This document shows positions 14,757 to 15,795 of a DNA stretch of 15,795 nucleotides, piece after piece. A program made the translations under genes and the position numbers. The notes under the pieces were generated by a model. It was not told the origin of the DNA and made no database searches. It worked only from the letters and a program-made list of their open reading frames with translations. The stretch spans positions 1 to 15,795 of the forward strand of contig USFC01000031.1 in NCBI GenBank assembly GCA_900553865.1, given 5' to 3'. Positions within the stretch are counted from its first letter, which is position 1. The number at the start of each line of letters is the position of its first letter. This DNA comes from an uncultured Clostridium sp. (GTDB taxonomy: Bacteria > Bacillota > Clostridia > TANB77 > CAG-508).

Positions 14757-15795
14757 GAAACGGTGTCGTAGCTGCTCGTAGCATAGTCGAAGTTCCTGTT
14801 GTCCGTGTAATGACTGCTAAGGAAGTAATAGCCTCCTCTAGTAGTACAAGGGTAAGCATCACTGCTACCAGTGTAAGTACAGTACTCTGTAGTCCATTCT
14901 CTTGTATTTGATGCCATATCATTTATTTTACATTTTTCATCACTATTTACTCCAGTATTTTCTAAACTTGTATTTGATGAATTTTGTTTTGAGTAATCTG
15001 TATCTCCTGAGAAATTTTGAATATAAACTATTGCTGTATCCCATGCATAACTATTTATTAAATCTGAATTTACTGTATTATATAAATTTCTACTTGCTGT
15101 TGCTGCATTTATTTGTGTTATATTATTCCATAATTGTCCTTCTTTATTTGGTGTTGATTCTGATACAGTATTTGAAACTTTTGAATTTGCCTTTCCATCT
15201 GTTCCATAGCTTGCTTCATAACGTGCTATATAATATCCTCCATTTGCTTTTACACTATCTACAAAACCTTTTAAATTTAAGGCTGTTGTATTTAACCCAT
15301 CTGTACCACTACTTGCAACACCAGTTCTTGATATTGATACTTCTTTATAATATGTGTTTATTGCAACCTCTTGTGCATAATTTACTGCATCTTGCTTTAA
15401 TATTGGAGTTCCTTTTACTAAAACATTTCCTTTTGTATCTTTATCACTTGTTCCATCTGCAAATGCATATCTTCCAAGTGTTATATTAACTGTTGTTCCA
15501 TTGTTTTTCTTTATTCCATTTCCAACTGGAATCCACACATATTGATTTCCTCTATTATTTCCTATTCCTTCAATTATATCGTTATCCTCTATTACTATTC
15601 CTTCTGTTACATTTAGTCCACTGTCTTGAGCTATTTTAAACCCTTTTGGAACTTTAATTTCATTTTCGTTTTCATCTTTTATAGTTGTTGGACTTTCAAA
15701 ATATTTTCCTGAATCTCTAAGCTTTTCTATTTTACTTTTATTTGATGTATTATCTTCTATATAATCTTCTATTTTATTTAAATCTAATTGCTCAT
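14732..15795 (-). CDS. Surface protein with FGE-sulfatase/C-type-lectin-like C-terminus (5' end outside the window)
   Basis: The visible 353 residues are the C-terminal part of a longer protein, open to the right edge; the GTG at 15536-15538 is internal, since VPKGFKIA, GNQYVWIPVG and other in-frame protein sequence lies upstream. The N-terminal visible part is charged and linker-like. Then follow YIARYEAS, SYAWDTAIVYI and, at the end, the pattern of the formylglycine-generating enzyme/C-type-lectin fold: NTREWTTEY, CTTRGGYY, DNRN and SFRSALYM. Catalytic cysteines of true FGE are not evident, so a ligand-binding, not enzymatic, role is likely. Similar domains are displayed by bacterial surface or pilin-like proteins; the anchor would be in the missing N-terminus. 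The last ~45 codons differ sharply in composition from the rest and resemble a DGR variable region. The sortase 12 kb away is not shown to act on it, and no sorting signal is at its C-terminus. Confidence 0.82.
   Translation of the reverse strand, partial: EQLDLNKIEDYIEDNTSNKSKIEKLRDSGKYFESPTTIKDENENEIKVPKGFKIAQDSGLNVTEGIVIEDNDIIEGIGNNRGNQYVWIPVGNGIKKNNGTTVNITLGRYAFADGTSDKDTKGNVLVKGTPILKQDAVNYAQEVAINTYYKEVSISRTGVASSGTDGLNTTALNLKGFVDSVKANGGYYIARYEASYGTDGKANSKVSNTVSESTPNKEGQLWNNITQINAATASRNLYNTVNSDLINSYAWDTAIVYIQNFSGDTDYSKQNSSNTSLENTGVNSDEKCKINDMASNTREWTTEYCTYTGSSDAYPCTTRGGYYFLSSHYTDNRNFDYATSSYDTVSFRSALYM
14753..14884 (-). other. Candidate DGR variable region at the 3' end of the surface-protein gene
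   Basis: Over these 44 codons, 39 end in C or T, and G+C is about 46% (14751-14880), against about 25% in the same gene at 15001-15100. Codons such as TAC, AGC, GAC, CAT, TTC, AAC and ACC dominate, as expected where AAY codons of a template repeat have been changed at the adenines. The region encodes the part of a C-type-lectin fold that forms the ligand-binding face, and ends in a constant SFRSALYM tail. No template repeat or reverse transcriptase is in the window. Confidence 0.5.

Noticed and set aside
14701..14922. Minus-strand 73-codon open frame overlapping the surface-protein end
   Set aside because: Shadow in another frame of the GC-richer candidate variable region; no independent start signal.
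14902..15489. Plus-strand 195-codon open frame opposite the surface-protein gene
   Set aside because: Leu/Tyr-rich antisense of a Thr/Asn/Lys-rich coding sequence; the minus-strand frame is clearly the protein family member.

Overview
The window reads as a piece of a low-GC, Gram-positive Clostridia-type (Bacillota) chromosome. The DNA is very AT-rich, codons end mostly in A or T, ribosome binding sites are strong GGAGG-type, promoters are of the TTGACA/TATAAT kind (several with an extended -10), and a class D-like sortase is present. This assignment is inference from composition and gene families; the species cannot be named. Every convincing gene lies on the minus strand, so transcription runs from high to low coordinates.

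In transcription order (right to left) the layout is as follows. (1) The 3' part of a secreted or surface protein with an FGE-sulfatase/C-type-lectin-like C-terminus enters from the right edge. Its last ~45 codons have a composition and codon pattern like the variable region of a diversity-generating retroelement (DGR). (2) A PDDEXK nuclease-domain (DUF1016/YhcG family) gene sits alone between two ~93% identical direct repeats. Its promoter region holds a perfect 13-bp inverted repeat. The repeat copy downstream of it carries a relic of the same surface-protein 3' end. (3) A P-type Ca2+ ATPase. (4) A membrane-anchored M23 peptidase that appears to lack a standard start codon. (5) uvrC. (6) A small DUF4116 protein built of six exact 25-residue repeats. 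(7) metG. (8) A response regulator/histidine kinase pair ending at a strong terminator. (9) A class D-like sortase. (10) A CNNM/CorC-type membrane protein. (11) The first 19 codons of another membrane or secreted protein at the left edge.

The left 13 kb looks like ordinary core and envelope genes: DNA repair (uvrC), translation (metG), cation transport (Ca2+ ATPase, CorC-like), cell-wall work (M23 peptidase, sortase) and envelope signalling (two-component pair). The right 3 kb (about 12,970-15,795) is accessory in character and holds the most unusual signals: the putative hypervariable surface-protein tail, a second relic of that tail, duplicated downstream sequence with a GC-rich hairpin, and a nuclease-domain gene caught between the repeats. 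No reverse transcriptase or template repeat is visible here, so a DGR is a hypothesis whose other parts would lie elsewhere.

No tRNA, rRNA, CRISPR array, complete insertion sequence or recognisable riboswitch was found.
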